A stretch of 58,786 nt of DNA from Psychrobacter urativorans (GCF_904846695.1 NZ_CAJHBR010000019.1:1-58786); one strand, 5' to 3'; shown: positions 36,837 through 47,184, numbered from the stretch's first letter. Program-made: numbers and translations. The notes: a model not told the origin generated them from the letters alone.

Positions 36837-36994
36837 GATGCTAGTAAAAATTATTTATAGAATGTGGTTGAAGCGCTTATTCAAAGCTCTTACTTAACAA
36901 AGACAGTTGCAAAATTTAGTTATAAAACTTGCTAATAACACTGCGCTCGACCGACTAGTTATAAACACTGACTCGCTACATTACTTTGATTATG

Positions 36995-37600
36995 CTAACT
37001 GTTAGTAGCTGCTGGCTTATGCTTGATAATAGTCTTGGCTAAATGATCGCCAAACCAAATAGCGGTATCGATATCGCCTTTACATGGGGTTTCTTCAGGA
37101 GAAGCATCCCCTGACTGAGTCATCAAGCCTAAGAAACTAGATAGTCGATTTAGATCATGCTCCTTGTGACCTGTAGGCATCAAAGGTAAGCCAATCCAGT
37201 TCATACCGTGTTGCATAGTATAAAGACAGATCTGCTGTAATACCGCCAGCTTATCACCGCTTAAACCACCTGAGTTGGCAAAGCCTGCCGCCCACTTCCC
37301 TTCCCACTCACGATTGTACCAACGCTTTGAGGTCTCATCCATAAAAGTCTTAAAACCGGCGGGCACACTACCCATATAGACTGCACTTCCGAATACTAAT
37401 AAGTCCGCCTGGTCTACAAAATCCCAGTCGACCTCATGAACATCTACTGCTTTCACTTGCAACTCTGGTAGCTGCTGGCGTGCACCCGTCACTATAGCTT
37501 CAGCAACCCTTTTAGTATGACCATAGTTACTATGGTAAATAACCGCTATGGATATCGTGTTGTTAGGAGGGACTAAAGGGGGCTCTATAGATGTATTCAT
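36995..37600 (-). CDS. Flavodoxin-family protein (WrbA-like NAD(P)H:quinone oxidoreductase)
   Basis: The FMN phosphate-binding loop appears near the start (IYHSNYGHTKRVA), then LLVFGSAVYMGSVPAGFKTF and ANSGGLSGDKL, which match the FMN-binding loops of WrbA-type flavodoxins. At 201 aa it has WrbA length and probably reduces quinones in the cytoplasm. It lacks parts of the WrbA-specific C-terminal sequence, so I leave the symbol blank. It is convergent with the small lipoprotein and may be in the same direction as pgeF and rluD, with about 80 bp between it and pgeF. Confidence 0.8.
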   Translation of the reverse strand: MNTSIEPPLVPPNNTISIAVIYHSNYGHTKRVAEAIVTGARQQLPELQVKAVDVHEVDWDFVDQADLLVFGSAVYMGSVPAGFKTFMDETSKRWYNREWEGKWAAGFANSGGLSGDKLAVLQQICLYTMQHGMNWIGLPLMPTGHKEHDLNRLSSFLGLMTQSGDASPEETPCKGDIDTAIWFGDHLAKTIIKHKPAATNS

Positions 37601-37682
37601 ACAAACTCTAATAATAAATTGATGATGTCTGTTAGCAAAAACTCAGTGCTACAATAATTAACGCTCACTGTTTTGGCAGCAG

Positions 37683-38768
37683 CTAGCTTTTTATTGGGTC
37701 ACTGCGAGCAATAATCAACGCCATGCGTCCCGTTGCTGGTTGTTGTCTATGAGTTTGACGCCGATAAGAGTAATAGCGACTGTCATCATAACTACAGGCA
37801 ACTGGCAACTCATTGGCGACACTAATATTTAATAACTGTAGCTGAGCGGCGGCAATCTTCGGTAAATCAAGGTTTAGCTTACCCGCCCAGTTGTTAGCGT
37901 CAGTATCAGTATCAGTATCAGTATCAGTATCAGTATCAGTATCAGTATCAGTATCAGTATCAGTATCAGTATCGACACACTTGCAGAACCAAGACTGAAA
38001 ATTGTCGATAGCCTCTGGCGCTAATAACCGATTATCGACACAGCCGGTCAGTAAACGCTCTGCTACTTCTGCATTAACTTGGTAATGCTGTTGACTAATA
38101 CAGACCCCAATCCAAGCCATAATCGGTGCGCTCAGATCAAAGCTTTTAGCTGTAGCTTTTATAACCCCACAAGCCAGCCCTTGCCAGCCAGCATGAATAG
38201 CCGCTATCTGTCCAGTAGTAGGCTGATATAGCACGATAGGCACACAGTCGGCAGTCATAATGGCTAAGCCAATATTGTCTTGGTAACTGACCATAGTATC
38301 AGCATCCACCGGTTGCATAGTTAGCATAGTGGCATCAATATCGTGGACTTGCTTACCATGCACTTGATTGACCCAGTGCAAAGCTTTGATAGGCTGATGT
38401 GTGCTCGCTAGCTGCTCATTAATAGCGCTCAATAACCGCATACGGTTTTGCAGTACTTGCTCAGCGTTATCTTGTACGTGTAGACCTAGATTTAGCGCCG
38501 CATAGCTGCTCTGACCTTCTGCGAGCATATGCTGATCGTTTTTAGCATCCGAGCTATTAGCATCATCGATGGCGTTGCTATTATTGCCAGCATCAGCATC
38601 AGAAATTGTAGCCGTAGCTGCAACCGCAGCCGATGATAAGCTCGCTTTACTAAAAGCAGCCGTTTGCAATACTATAATATCATCCAGCCGAGCCAGCACA
38701 GTGATAGGAGCTGGCTTAACTACCTGACTATTATCAGAATAAACACTAATAGGCAACTTATCGATCAT
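37683..38768 (-). CDS. pgeF: Peptidoglycan editing factor PgeF (YfiH, multicopper-oxidase-like fold) with Asp-Thr repeat
   Basis: PgeF removes wrongly incorporated residues from peptidoglycan precursors in E. coli. The family motifs are visible: LHWVNQVHGKQV, MTADCVPIVLY, IAAIHAGWQGL and WIGVCISQQHY, with metal-binding His and Cys residues in them. At 361 aa the protein is much longer than E. coli YfiH (243 aa). The excess is an N-terminal extension with an Ala/Ser/Asp/Asn-rich stretch (about residues 30-75) and an internal (Asp-Thr)12 tract encoded by a hexanucleotide array. It is 43 nt after rluD on the same strand, reproducing the E. coli rluD-yfiH order. Confidence 0.92.
   Translation of the reverse strand: MIDKLPISVYSDNSQVVKPAPITVLARLDDIIVLQTAAFSKASLSSAAVAATATISDADAGNNSNAIDDANSSDAKNDQHMLAEGQSSYAALNLGLHVQDNAEQVLQNRMRLLSAINEQLASTHQPIKALHWVNQVHGKQVHDIDATMLTMQPVDADTMVSYQDNIGLAIMTADCVPIVLYQPTTGQIAAIHAGWQGLACGVIKATAKSFDLSAPIMAWIGVCISQQHYQVNAEVAERLLTGCVDNRLLAPEAIDNFQSWFCKCVDTDTDTDTDTDTDTDTDTDTDTDTDANNWAGKLNLDLPKIAAAQLQLLNISVANELPVACSYDDSRYYSYRRQTHRQQPATGRMALIIARSDPIKS
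37901..37972. repeat. Hexanucleotide microsatellite (CAGTAT)x12 inside pgeF
   Basis: Twelve perfect 6-bp units lie in the coding strand as GATACT, giving twelve Asp-Thr pairs between the haem-free catalytic core segments WFCKC and NNWAGK. Since each unit is two codons, gain or loss of units changes length without shifting the frame. The purity of the array implies recent expansion. Confidence 0.97.
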
Positions 38769-38811
38769 CTGTTATGGCCCGCCTTTTTATAAACAGCTTA
38801 TTTAGCGATTT

Positions 38812-40044
38812 TTATTCAGGAAAGTAACCTTCGCTTAGTACAGCGATTAGCTGCTGCATATCTTCAGGAATAGGGGTAGTGACTTCAATATCTTCACCAG
38901 TGGTTGGATGTACAAACCCTAAAGCATAAGCATGCAAAGCTTGACGTGGGAAGTTACTAATAGTTTCACGCTGCTTGTCTGTCAGCCCTGAGCGTAACTG
39001 GCGACGACCGCCATAAACCCGATCACCGACTATAGGATAAGTAATATGGCTTAAATGCACCCGAATCTGATGGGTACGGCCAGTCTCAAGACCCACATCT
39101 AACAAAGTATAGTTATCATTAAGAGCAGTGACTTCTAATAAATGGGTCACCGCCTCACGCCCTGCGGTCATCACGGTCATCTTAGTACGCTGATTACGAT
39201 GGCGACCAATAGGGGCATCGATACGACGGTGACGCATCAAGCTGGCTTGATCACCAGCTACTACACACTGATAATGACGATAAACTGATTTATCTTTTAA
39301 TTGCGCCATCAATGCCATTTGTGCCGGCTTAGTTTTGCCTATGAGTAGTAGACCCGAAGTATCCTTATCGATACGATGGACTAGTCCAGCACGTGGCAAA
39401 TGATGTTGCTGCGGATAGTGATAAAGCAAGGCGTTGACTAGCGTACCGGTCTGATTGCCTGCCCCAGGATGCACTACTATGCCAACTGGTTTATTAATGA
39501 CTAATACCGCCTCATCCTCATAAACCACTTCGATATCGATATTTTCTGGCTGATCTTCACCGTGCTGCTGTAGAGTAGTCGATAAGTGTAAAACATCATT
39601 AGGTTTTACTCGTTGCTTTGATTTTTGCACTTTACCATTATGTAATAAACTGCCATCAGCAATCCAACCTTGCAGTTGCGCCCGCGAAAAGTCGGTAAAT
39701 ATCAGTGAAGCCACTTTATCAATACGTAAGCCTGCTTCGTTTTCTGCAACGATATGAGTGACGTTAATCACTTCTGGTATCGGCTGACCCGCTACGCGTG
39801 GCTCATCACTATAGCTGCTTTCTTCATCTTGATCTTGATCTTCGTCTTCATCATCGAGCAACTCATCATCGTCAAGTAGCTCAGCGTTTTCCTCATCAAA
39901 GTCTACCGCCACCCCATCGTCAAGCTCGTCACTAGCATTATTATCAGATAGCTCATTAGTAGCTAACAAATCTTTTGCAACTCGTTGGTCATCTAGCGCT
40001 GGATTATTATTCATAGCATTATCATTCATAGCAAATTCATACAT
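38812..40044 (-). CDS. rluD: 23S rRNA pseudouridine synthase RluD
   Basis: RluD makes pseudouridines at positions 1911, 1915 and 1917 of 23S rRNA helix 69. The S4-like RNA-binding domain starts near residue 105 (LRIDKVASLIF) and the catalytic domain has INKPVGIVVHPG and HRIDKDTSGLLL with catalytic Asp226; RTHQIRVH is also present. The first about 90 residues are an unusually acidic tail (runs of Asp/Glu, DEDEDQDQDEE) not found in E. coli RluD. Several early Met codons make the exact start uncertain. It diverges from bamD and is followed by pgeF, a gene order shared with E. coli. Confidence 0.93.
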   Translation of the reverse strand: MYEFAMNDNAMNNNPALDDQRVAKDLLATNELSDNNASDELDDGVAVDFDEENAELLDDDELLDDEDEDQDQDEESSYSDEPRVAGQPIPEVINVTHIVAENEAGLRIDKVASLIFTDFSRAQLQGWIADGSLLHNGKVQKSKQRVKPNDVLHLSTTLQQHGEDQPENIDIEVVYEDEAVLVINKPVGIVVHPGAGNQTGTLVNALLYHYPQQHHLPRAGLVHRIDKDTSGLLLIGKTKPAQMALMAQLKDKSVYRHYQCVVAGDQASLMRHRRIDAPIGRHRNQRTKMTVMTAGREAVTHLLEVTALNDNYTLLDVGLETGRTHQIRVHLSHITYPIVGDRVYGGRRQLRSGLTDKQRETISNFPRQALHAYALGFVHPTTGEDIEVTTPIPEDMQQLIAVLSEGYFPE

Positions 40045-40690
40045 AGTAAAGCCACAATAGTGGACTTTATGAAAAATATAGATAATTATCTGACTATCTA
40101 GCCCTTAGGCAATAGCCGAAACAAAAAGCCGGTTTAGTTATTGGCTAGTGTAGCATGGCAAATGCTCAAGCCCTATAGCCACTGTGAGTTATCTGTTATT
40201 TTTGACCGCTCAACCGCCGCTAATGCTTGAGCTACCCTAGTAATGATTGCGCAATTATGTAGTCCTTATTAGCACACTATTAACTCTCTACAATATAACA
40301 TCGTGGTAATTTACTGTATATTTAACAGCGTGGATTGGATTCTTCGTCGCCCATTATCGTCGCTCGTGCTAAACTAGCAAGATTATTGTGCTCTGTTACT
40401 CGGTTTATTGCTCTAGCTAAAGGCTATCAAATAAAGACAGTAGACCATCAAACTGTATGCAAGTGACTAAAATAAACCATGAAAAAATAGACTACACCAC
40501 TATTATTCTATAAAGTAAGCAAGATTTTGTTGCTAGCGTTAGCATAAGTCATGTCCCGTTATTTGCAGATGGCTTTATCCATTGTTTTGCAGACGACTTT
40601 ACGGTACTTGGCTAGGGCTGCCTTTTTATCATTAACCTGTTATAAGTATGATGGCATTGCTGCTGTTATGCATTTTGTGCGGAGAGAAGT
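40045..40690. other. rluD-bamD divergent intergenic region
   Basis: This 646-bp gap holds no ORF that I can support and should contain two divergent promoters. I see no clear operator, hairpin with U-tract or RNA motif. Confidence 0.5.
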
Positions 40691-41899
40691 ATGCGTCCTG
40701 TAGGCAACACCTTTATCAAATTATCATCAGTAACCTTGCTAGCATTAAGCGTGAACTTAGTGGGCTGTCAGACTTTTAAGAATCTGACTGGCAAAAATGT
40801 CGATGCGGTTGAAACCGCCGAAAAAACTGAGCAAGCCTACTATCGTGATGCTGTCGATCAGATTGATAAAGGTCGCTATACTCAAGCGATTGAAGATCTG
40901 AACAGTCTACGTACCTTTTATCCTACTGGCCAATATGCCGAGCAATCGCTGCTTGATATCATGTATGCGCAATTTGCTGCGGGTAATTATGAGACGGCAG
41001 CCTCTAGTGCTGAGCGTTTTATAAGTCTTTATCCCTCAAACCCACAAGTCAGCTACGCTTATTACGTACGTGGTGTGGCTAACATGCAAGGCTCATCTGA
41101 AGGCATTAAGCTGTTCAAAACTAACCAAGCTGAGCGTGATACCGCTTACTTGCGTATTGCTTTTGCCAACTTCCAAGAGCTTGTTAATAAATACCCTAAC
41201 AGCCCTTATGCTCCTGACGCCGCTCAACGCATGACTTTTATTTATAATCAATTCGCTGATAGTGAATTGACTGCCGCCAATTGGTATATTAAACGTGAGG
41301 CTTATGTCGCCGCCGCTAACCGTGCTAAGTGGGCTTTCCAATATTATCCTCTTAGCGAGTCAGTACCAAATGCTATCGCTATCCTAGCTTATAGCAATAA
41401 GCAATTAGGGTTGAATGATCTAGCTGAACAATATCGCACGCTGCTACAGATTAACTATCCAAATATGCTGACTAGCAATGGACAAGTCAAGCTCGATACT
41501 AGAGCCGATCGCTCATGGCTGAACAAGCTAACCTTCGGTCAATTGGGTCGGGCCAGCATGATGGATAAGTCCAACGCTGACGGTCAGTATAGCGGTGCTA
41601 CCAAAACCCAAATCGTCCTTGACGCGGCACAGCTACAATTGCCTAGCGCCAACACTTCTGCATCGGGTATTGGCACTTTGCCAACTCGCCGTGGTGGAGT
41701 CAATATCGGTTTAGGTCTGCCTGAAAGTGCTACTGAACAGGTTTCTGGACAAGGTAGTGCTAGCGCTGCTGCTATAGAAGCTGCTGTCGATCCGCTAAAT
41801 ACCAATCCGACTCGCCTCACTACTCTGCCTAATGACAGTGGTCGCGATCGTATTCAGCTGAATCCAAACAATACCCCTAATACTAATAATGAAAGATAA
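40691..41899 (+). CDS. bamD: Outer-membrane assembly lipoprotein BamD
   Basis: BamD is the essential lipoprotein of the BAM complex that inserts beta-barrel proteins in the outer membrane. The signal peptide ends in lipobox LVGC with Cys26; the TPR-type repeats follow (YTQAIEDLNSLRTFYP, YETAASSAERFISLYP and FQELVNKYPNSPYAPDA). The conserved core ends near residue 260; the remaining about 140 residues form a Ser/Ala/Asn/Gly-rich tail, so the protein (402 aa) is much longer than E. coli BamD (245 aa). A ribosome-binding site (GGAGAG) precedes the ATG. The gene diverges from rluD and is followed by an intrinsic terminator. Confidence 0.93.
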   Translation: MRPVGNTFIKLSSVTLLALSVNLVGCQTFKNLTGKNVDAVETAEKTEQAYYRDAVDQIDKGRYTQAIEDLNSLRTFYPTGQYAEQSLLDIMYAQFAAGNYETAASSAERFISLYPSNPQVSYAYYVRGVANMQGSSEGIKLFKTNQAERDTAYLRIAFANFQELVNKYPNSPYAPDAAQRMTFIYNQFADSELTAANWYIKREAYVAAANRAKWAFQYYPLSESVPNAIAILAYSNKQLGLNDLAEQYRTLLQINYPNMLTSNGQVKLDTRADRSWLNKLTFGQLGRASMMDKSNADGQYSGATKTQIVLDAAQLQLPSANTSASGIGTLPTRRGGVNIGLGLPESATEQVSGQGSASAAAIEAAVDPLNTNPTRLTTLPNDSGRDRIQLNPNNTPNTNNER

Positions 41900-41954
41900 G
41901 TCGCTGTCACAAGACCAGTAAATAGTTACTGGTCTTGGTATTAGGATAAATCAT

Positions 41955-41991
41955 AAAAGTAAGGTCAACGACTATGTTGGCCTTACTTTTT
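41955..41991 (+). terminator. Intrinsic terminator downstream of bamD
   Basis: A 15-bp stem with one wobble (aaaagtaaggtcaac with gttggccttactttt) ends in a T5-6 run, about 55 nt after the bamD stop. A first, U-tract-less hairpin (agaccagtaa/ttactggtct at 41912-41933) lies between them and may protect the 3' end. Confidence 0.9.
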
Positions 41992-42105
41992 GAGCTTTGG
42001 CTGAGCCCTTTTGCTGTTCTATTTATGATAGGGTAGCTACTATCCTAGAATAAAATATTTGTAATAAAATTTAATTATGCAGTCTTAGGGTAAAATATTT
42101 CTCTC

Positions 42106-44409
42106 ATGAGTATCCCCAACCATATCCTCGAACAACTCAGTAGCCAAGCTGATCTTATCAGCATTATTGGTCGTCATACCACGCTTAAACGTGCGGGTAG
42201 CGAGTATAAAGGCTGTTGTCCGTTTCATGGTGAGAAGTCGCCTTCGTTTTATGTTAATCCGCAAAAGAACATTTATCATTGCTTTGGCTGTAGCGTTGGT
42301 GGTAATGCTATTAGCTTTTTGCGTGACTACGAAAACCTGACGTTTATGGAAGCGGTTAAAGAGCTATCCAAGCAGACAGGGATAGAAATACCTGAAGAAG
42401 ATCAACAAAACGTTAGTTATCGGCGTAGCACAGCCAAACCCGTTAATAGATCAGCCAGCCAGCCAGCGTATAACTCGCCACAGCCTAGCTCTAATCCTAG
42501 AACAGCGCCCGTACCTTCTACTAAGCCGTCATTTGCGCCATTGTCCAAGCTGTCGTCTAAGTCTAGTACTGCTAACTATAGTGATAATATTCAACAGCGA
42601 AGTGGCCAGCCTGACGATAGTGATACTGGCCACCCTACTTATGAGCACAACGCTAATGAGCTGAGCGTAACGCCCTATATTCCTTACTCAGATATCGACT
42701 ACAGCAATGCTGGTGATATGGAATACGGTAATGAGCAGTACAGTAATGAGCCGTACGGCAACCCAGATTACGGCAGTAGCGCTTATGATCACAACGACTA
42801 TCATCCTGCTGACTACCCTTCAGCTGCACAGCAAGGCTCTGCACCTACCTGGTTGAGCGATGACTCATTTGTAGTGTCGAGCGCCGATGATAATAGTGAA
42901 AAAGACGGCAACTTATACGAGCTACTGATACAGATCCAGCAGTTTTACCAACGTAATCTAAATACTCATCCGCACGCTAAACATTACTTTATGACTCGCG
43001 GCGTCACTGAGCAGAGTTTAGACACTTTTGGCTTAGGTTACGCGCCTTTTGGTTGGCAGCATCTAGAGCATGAGTTTCCGCAAGATATCGCTGGTCTCAA
43101 GGCCTTAGGCTTAGTGCGTAGCTCAGATTCAGGACGCGACTATGACCTACTGCGTGATCGGGTTATCTTCCCTATCCATGATAATCAGGGCCGAATCATT
43201 GGCTTTGCTGGACGGGCACTCGATGATGAAGTTAAGCCTAAATATATCAACTCCTCTGACTCGCCAGTATTTCATAAGCAGCATGTACTCTATGGCTATT
43301 ATGAGTCTCGCCAGCAGCGTGCGGACCATTGGCTGGTAGTCGAAGGCTACATGGATGTGATCGCCCTTTATCAAGCTGGTATCTATGGGGCGATTGCCTC
43401 TATGGGTACAGCTATTAATGAGAGCCAAATCGCTCGTCTATTGACTCTTAACCCAACCTTAACCTTAAGCTTCGATGGCGATAGCGCTGGTCAAAAGGCG
43501 GCTTGGCGTACTCTGGAGATTGCCCTGCCCGTCCTTGGGGACGATAAAGAACTGCGGTTTTTAAGCTTACCGAATAATCATGACCCTGATACTTTTATTA
43601 GCAGTCAAGGCGCTGAGGCTATGCGTGAGCAGATCGCCAACGCCATGCCGTTATCGCAGTATATCTTTGCTTATCTGAGCGAGCGCTATGACTTGAGCTT
43701 AGCAGAAGGTAAAGCTAAGCTGATGTCACAAGTACGCACTTTGACTACGCTATTGCCAAAAGGCAGTAGTTTTCGCTATTTGCTCAATAACGATATCTAT
43801 CAAAAGCTAGGTGGCAAGCGCAGTCAAAATATCGAGGCCAAAGATGCCTTGCTAGACTTCGATGGTGATATGACCATCAGTCAACAATTACAATTGTGTT
43901 TTTTGTTTCAGCCTAGCGCCTTAGTCGATGATCCTATTGTCATGATTTGGCAGCAGGCCGGTATTGATCGATTACAGTTCCCAGCCCACATTCAAAAAAG
44001 AGCAGCTACTGATGCCTTTCGAGCGCTGGCATGGGAGGATTTGCAGGACGCGGCCCTACTGGATATGGTTAGCACTATCAAGCGCTGCTTAAACTATTTG
44101 CCAAGTGATGCTAATGCAGCAGCACATTTTATTTTATCTAATCTCAAGCCAATGACTCAATTATCCTTGAGCCGAAGTTGGGGCGCTTTTTATAAAACTT
44201 TAAGTGCGCGCAATGTATTGAGCTTAGATGAGCTGATTGAGAATCTAGTGATGCAGCTGCTCAAACTACATCTACAAAAAAAGATGCAAGAGCTGATCAA
44301 AAACCCCGATCATGTCAAACTGGCGATCGTACGCAAACAGACCCAGCGCTTAAATGACTGGTTGCGTGAGCAGCAAGCAGAGCAGTCAGCGCAAATGGTC
44401 ATTATTTAA
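42106..44409 (+). CDS. dnaG: DNA primase DnaG
   Basis: DnaG synthesises RNA primers at the replication fork. The zinc domain ligands are Cys38, His41, Cys59 and Cys62 (CPFHGEKSPSFYV, then HCFGC); the primase core and TOPRIM domain (about 300-500) have VVEGYMDVIAL and SFDGDSAGQKA; the C-terminal helicase-binding part ends at residue 767. The protein is longer than E. coli DnaG (581 aa) because of a low-complexity linker of about 160 residues after the zinc domain, rich in Ser/Pro/Asn and then Tyr/Gly/Asn/Asp. It precedes rpoD, as in the classic macromolecular synthesis operon, but a 500-bp gap separates them and rpsU is not seen. Confidence 0.95.
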   Translation: MSIPNHILEQLSSQADLISIIGRHTTLKRAGSEYKGCCPFHGEKSPSFYVNPQKNIYHCFGCSVGGNAISFLRDYENLTFMEAVKELSKQTGIEIPEEDQQNVSYRRSTAKPVNRSASQPAYNSPQPSSNPRTAPVPSTKPSFAPLSKLSSKSSTANYSDNIQQRSGQPDDSDTGHPTYEHNANELSVTPYIPYSDIDYSNAGDMEYGNEQYSNEPYGNPDYGSSAYDHNDYHPADYPSAAQQGSAPTWLSDDSFVVSSADDNSEKDGNLYELLIQIQQFYQRNLNTHPHAKHYFMTRGVTEQSLDTFGLGYAPFGWQHLEHEFPQDIAGLKALGLVRSSDSGRDYDLLRDRVIFPIHDNQGRIIGFAGRALDDEVKPKYINSSDSPVFHKQHVLYGYYESRQQRADHWLVVEGYMDVIALYQAGIYGAIASMGTAINESQIARLLTLNPTLTLSFDGDSAGQKAAWRTLEIALPVLGDDKELRFLSLPNNHDPDTFISSQGAEAMREQIANAMPLSQYIFAYLSERYDLSLAEGKAKLMSQVRTLTTLLPKGSSFRYLLNNDIYQKLGGKRSQNIEAKDALLDFDGDMTISQQLQLCFLFQPSALVDDPIVMIWQQAGIDRLQFPAHIQKRAATDAFRALAWEDLQDAALLDMVSTIKRCLNYLPSDANAAAHFILSNLKPMTQLSLSRSWGAFYKTLSARNVLSLDELIENLVMQLLKLHLQKKMQELIKNPDHVKLAIVRKQTQRLNDWLREQQAEQSAQMVII

Positions 44410-44908
44410 TGAATTTTTAGCGCTTAATCAGTCAAAGCAGACGTCAGGCCTTTAAAAGCAACCCGCTTGTCCCCATTGTTTATGATTATGGCTGATAATG
44501 TCTGTGCTACTAGCGGATAGTAAATGCACTAGCTTATGTTTGAATACTAGGGTCTGTGTTAAACTACGCCGTCGCTATATTAGTAGCGTTACTATTTAAT
44601 GGTGAAAAGGGGTTTTGGATTGACCTTTTTACTCCCTAAAAGACGCTATGCTTGACTGGTGAGTAATAGTGAAATAGGACATTAGTTAAAGCGTTGCGGC
44701 TGTTTTGCCATCTTTTACTCGTTACCTGCTTTTTGGGTTTTATTATTGTAGTATTTTGAGTTTTTTATTCATATCAACTCATTTTCGTTATTATCGATAA
44801 TTATTTATAATTACTGTGCTTAGCTATGATCGATTCACTAGATTCATTGGTCGAAGCCAGAATTAGCTTATCGTATTGCGAAAATGTCCGACGCAAAAGT
44901 GAGTATTT
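44410..44908. other. dnaG-rpoD intergenic region
   Basis: About 500 bp with no ORF. It is expected to carry rpoD promoters, including possibly a stress-responsive one as in E. coli, but I do not see a confident consensus element or terminator. Confidence 0.5.
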
Positions 44909-46828
44909 ATGAACGATAAGTCAGTTTCTAAGTCCACATCTCAGCTAGCCACCTTAATCCAAATGGGTAAAGAGCAAGGCTATTTAACTTATGCTGAGGT
45001 TAATGACCAGCTACCCGACTCTATCACTGAAAGTGATCAAATCGAAGATATTGTACAGATGCTGACTGATGTCGGTATTAAGATATTTGAGTCTGCACCT
45101 GATGACGACGATATCTTGATGAACGATGATTCGAGTGATGATGAATCAGCAGCTGATGAAGCAGCAGCAGTATTGGCAGCGGTTGAGACTGATCCAGGTC
45201 GTACTACTGACCCTGTACGTATGTACATGCGTGAGATGGGCACAGTTGATCTATTGACTCGTGAAGGCGAGATCGCTATTGCTAAGCGTATCGAAGAAGG
45301 TATTCGTGACGTCCAGCATGCCATGTCATATTGGCCTGGTACTGTCCAGTATGTCCTCGATGAATATCAGCGCGTCTTAGAAGGTGATAAAAAACTCTCT
45401 GACGTCATTACGGGTTTCTTAGATCCTGAAACTGAAGAAGATATAGCGGCTGCCAAGCTAGAAAAAGAGCGTGTTAAAGAAGAGCGAGAAAGAGAAAAAG
45501 AGAAAGAGAAAATGCCAGTTGTCAAAGCTAAGGTTAAAGCCAAGGCTGATAAAGATGATGACGAAGACGATGCTGATGACGTAGAAGACGAGAGCGAAGA
45601 AGAAGAAACCAGCGGTATCGATCCAGAAGAAGTACGTATTCGTTTAGAAGAGATCGAAGGCTTATTCATGACGGCCAAGCAAGCCTTGCTTGATTTTGGT
45701 CGTGGCAGCGTCCAAGCTAACGAAGCCTACGAGCAGCTGGCTGTACGCTTTATGATGCTCAAGCTTAATAACCGTATGTCTGATCAAGTTATGGCTATTA
45801 TGCATGACGTTTATGATGATGTGCGTAAACAAGAACGTCAAATCATGCGCTTAGTGATTCGTCGTGGGCGTATGCCGCGTGAAGAGTTCCGTAAGACCTT
45901 CCCTAGTAATGAGGCTAACGTTGATTGGTTGACTGAACGTCTTAAAGGTAAGCCTGCATTCGCTGAGACTCTAGAAAAAGTGACTGACGATGTTATTCTT
46001 CTACAACGTAAAATCCGTGATTACGAGCAAAAGCTCGACATGGAAATTCACGATATGAAGGACGTCGCTCGTCGTATGGCTATCGGTGAAGCTAAAGCTC
46101 GCCGCGCCAAAAAAGAGATGGTAGAAGCTAACTTACGTCTAGTTATCTCTATCGCCAAAAAATATACTAACCGTGGCCTACAGTTCTTGGATCTTATTCA
46201 AGAAGGTAATATCGGTCTGATGAAAGCGGTTGATAAATTTGAATATCGTCGTGGTTACAAGTTCTCGACTTATGCCACTTGGTGGATTCGTCAGGCAATA
46301 ACCCGCTCTATCGCTGATCAGGCGCGTACTATTCGTATTCCAGTACACATGATTGAGACTATTAATAAGATCAACCGTGTCTCTCGCCAGCTGTTGCAAG
46401 AGATGGGCCGTGAGCCGACGCCTGAGGAATTAGGCGAACGTTTAGAGATGGACGAAGTCAAAGTACGTAAAGTACTGAAGATTGCCAAAGAGCCTATCTC
46501 TATGGAGACGCCAATCGGTGATGATGAAGACTCGCATTTAGGCGATTTCATTGAAGATCAAACTATCTCCAGCCCAGTTGATGATGCGACTTCAGCAGGT
46601 CTACGTGAAGCGACTCGTGATGTATTGAGTAACTTAACTGAACGTGAAGCACGCGTGCTAAAAATGCGTTTCGGTATCGATATGCCAACGGATCATACTC
46701 TTGAGGAAGTCGGTAAGCAGTTCGATGTTACTCGTGAACGTATTCGTCAGATTGAAGCCAAAGCACTACGTAAATTGCGTCATCCTTCACGTTCTGAGCA
46801 TTTACGCTCGTTCCTTGAAAATGACTAA
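44909..46828 (+). CDS. rpoD: RNA polymerase primary sigma factor RpoD (sigma-70)
   Basis: Primary sigma factors direct RNA polymerase to housekeeping promoters. Region 1.1 opens the protein ([21 protein letters not shown]), region 1.2 includes [11 protein letters not shown], a highly charged Lys/Glu/Asp insert lies at about residues 185-240 within the non-conserved region, region 2 has [19 protein letters not shown] and [16 protein letters not shown], and region 4 ends [20 protein letters not shown]. The length of 639 aa is close to E. coli RpoD (613 aa). It is followed 37 nt later by a strong terminator. Confidence 0.97.
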   Translation: MNDKSVSKSTSQLATLIQMGKEQGYLTYAEVNDQLPDSITESDQIEDIVQMLTDVGIKIFESAPDDDDILMNDDSSDDESAADEAAAVLAAVETDPGRTTDPVRMYMREMGTVDLLTREGEIAIAKRIEEGIRDVQHAMSYWPGTVQYVLDEYQRVLEGDKKLSDVITGFLDPETEEDIAAAKLEKERVKEEREREKEKEKMPVVKAKVKAKADKDDDEDDADDVEDESEEEETSGIDPEEVRIRLEEIEGLFMTAKQALLDFGRGSVQANEAYEQLAVRFMMLKLNNRMSDQVMAIMHDVYDDVRKQERQIMRLVIRRGRMPREEFRKTFPSNEANVDWLTERLKGKPAFAETLEKVTDDVILLQRKIRDYEQKLDMEIHDMKDVARRMAIGEAKARRAKKEMVEANLRLVISIAKKYTNRGLQFLDLIQEGNIGLMKAVDKFEYRRGYKFSTYATWWIRQAITRSIADQARTIRIPVHMIETINKINRVSRQLLQEMGREPTPEELGERLEMDEVKVRKVLKIAKEPISMETPIGDDEDSHLGDFIEDQTISSPVDDATSAGLREATRDVLSNLTEREARVLKMRFGIDMPTDHTLEEVGKQFDVTRERIRQIEAKALRKLRHPSRSEHLRSFLEND

Positions 46829-46865
46829 TCTTTAGACCAGTCGCTTAAACAGTCCTGATTAATCA

Positions 46866-46897
46866 CAAAAAAGCTGAGCTAAGTCTCAGCTTTTTTG
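46866..46897 (+). terminator. Intrinsic terminator downstream of rpoD
   Basis: A stem caaaaaagctgag/ctcagcttttttg with a six-base loop and T6 run lies 38 nt after the rpoD stop codon. The A-tract on the left arm would also give weak termination on the other strand. Confidence 0.93.
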
Positions 46898-47028
46898 TGT
46901 CTGCTAGATAGGTACAGTTAACTCTGAGTATGGCTTGCTTATGATGGCTGAGTTCGTCTATCATAGAGACCAATGGGTTAATCAACCAGCGTTTAACTTA
47001 GATATTTAGCTTAAAAAAACCAACCAAC

Positions 47029-47155
47029 CTTGTCGGGGTGCTTTGGCTATCAGATGTCCCTTTTAGAGCCTATTTTGGCTCTAGTGGCACTATGATAACC
47101 ATTGCTGAGAATTACCCGCGAACCTGATGCAGTTAACACTGACGTAGGAAACAAG
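47029..47155 (+). promoter_or_regulatory. TPP riboswitch (THI element)
   Basis: The conserved parts of the thiamine pyrophosphate aptamer are present in order: closing stem cttgt/acaag (47029-47033 and 47151-47155), GGGGTGC at 47035-47041, an internal optional stem (agagcc/ggctct), CTGAGA at 47105-47110, then ACCTGATGCAGTTAACACTG and CGTAGGAA. TPP binding would favour the downstream terminator at 47185-47227 and lower expression of tenA. This is a family known to control thiamin synthesis and salvage genes. Confidence 0.93.
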
Positions 47156-47184
47156 CGTGACTCTTTACTCCATACCTTTTACTA

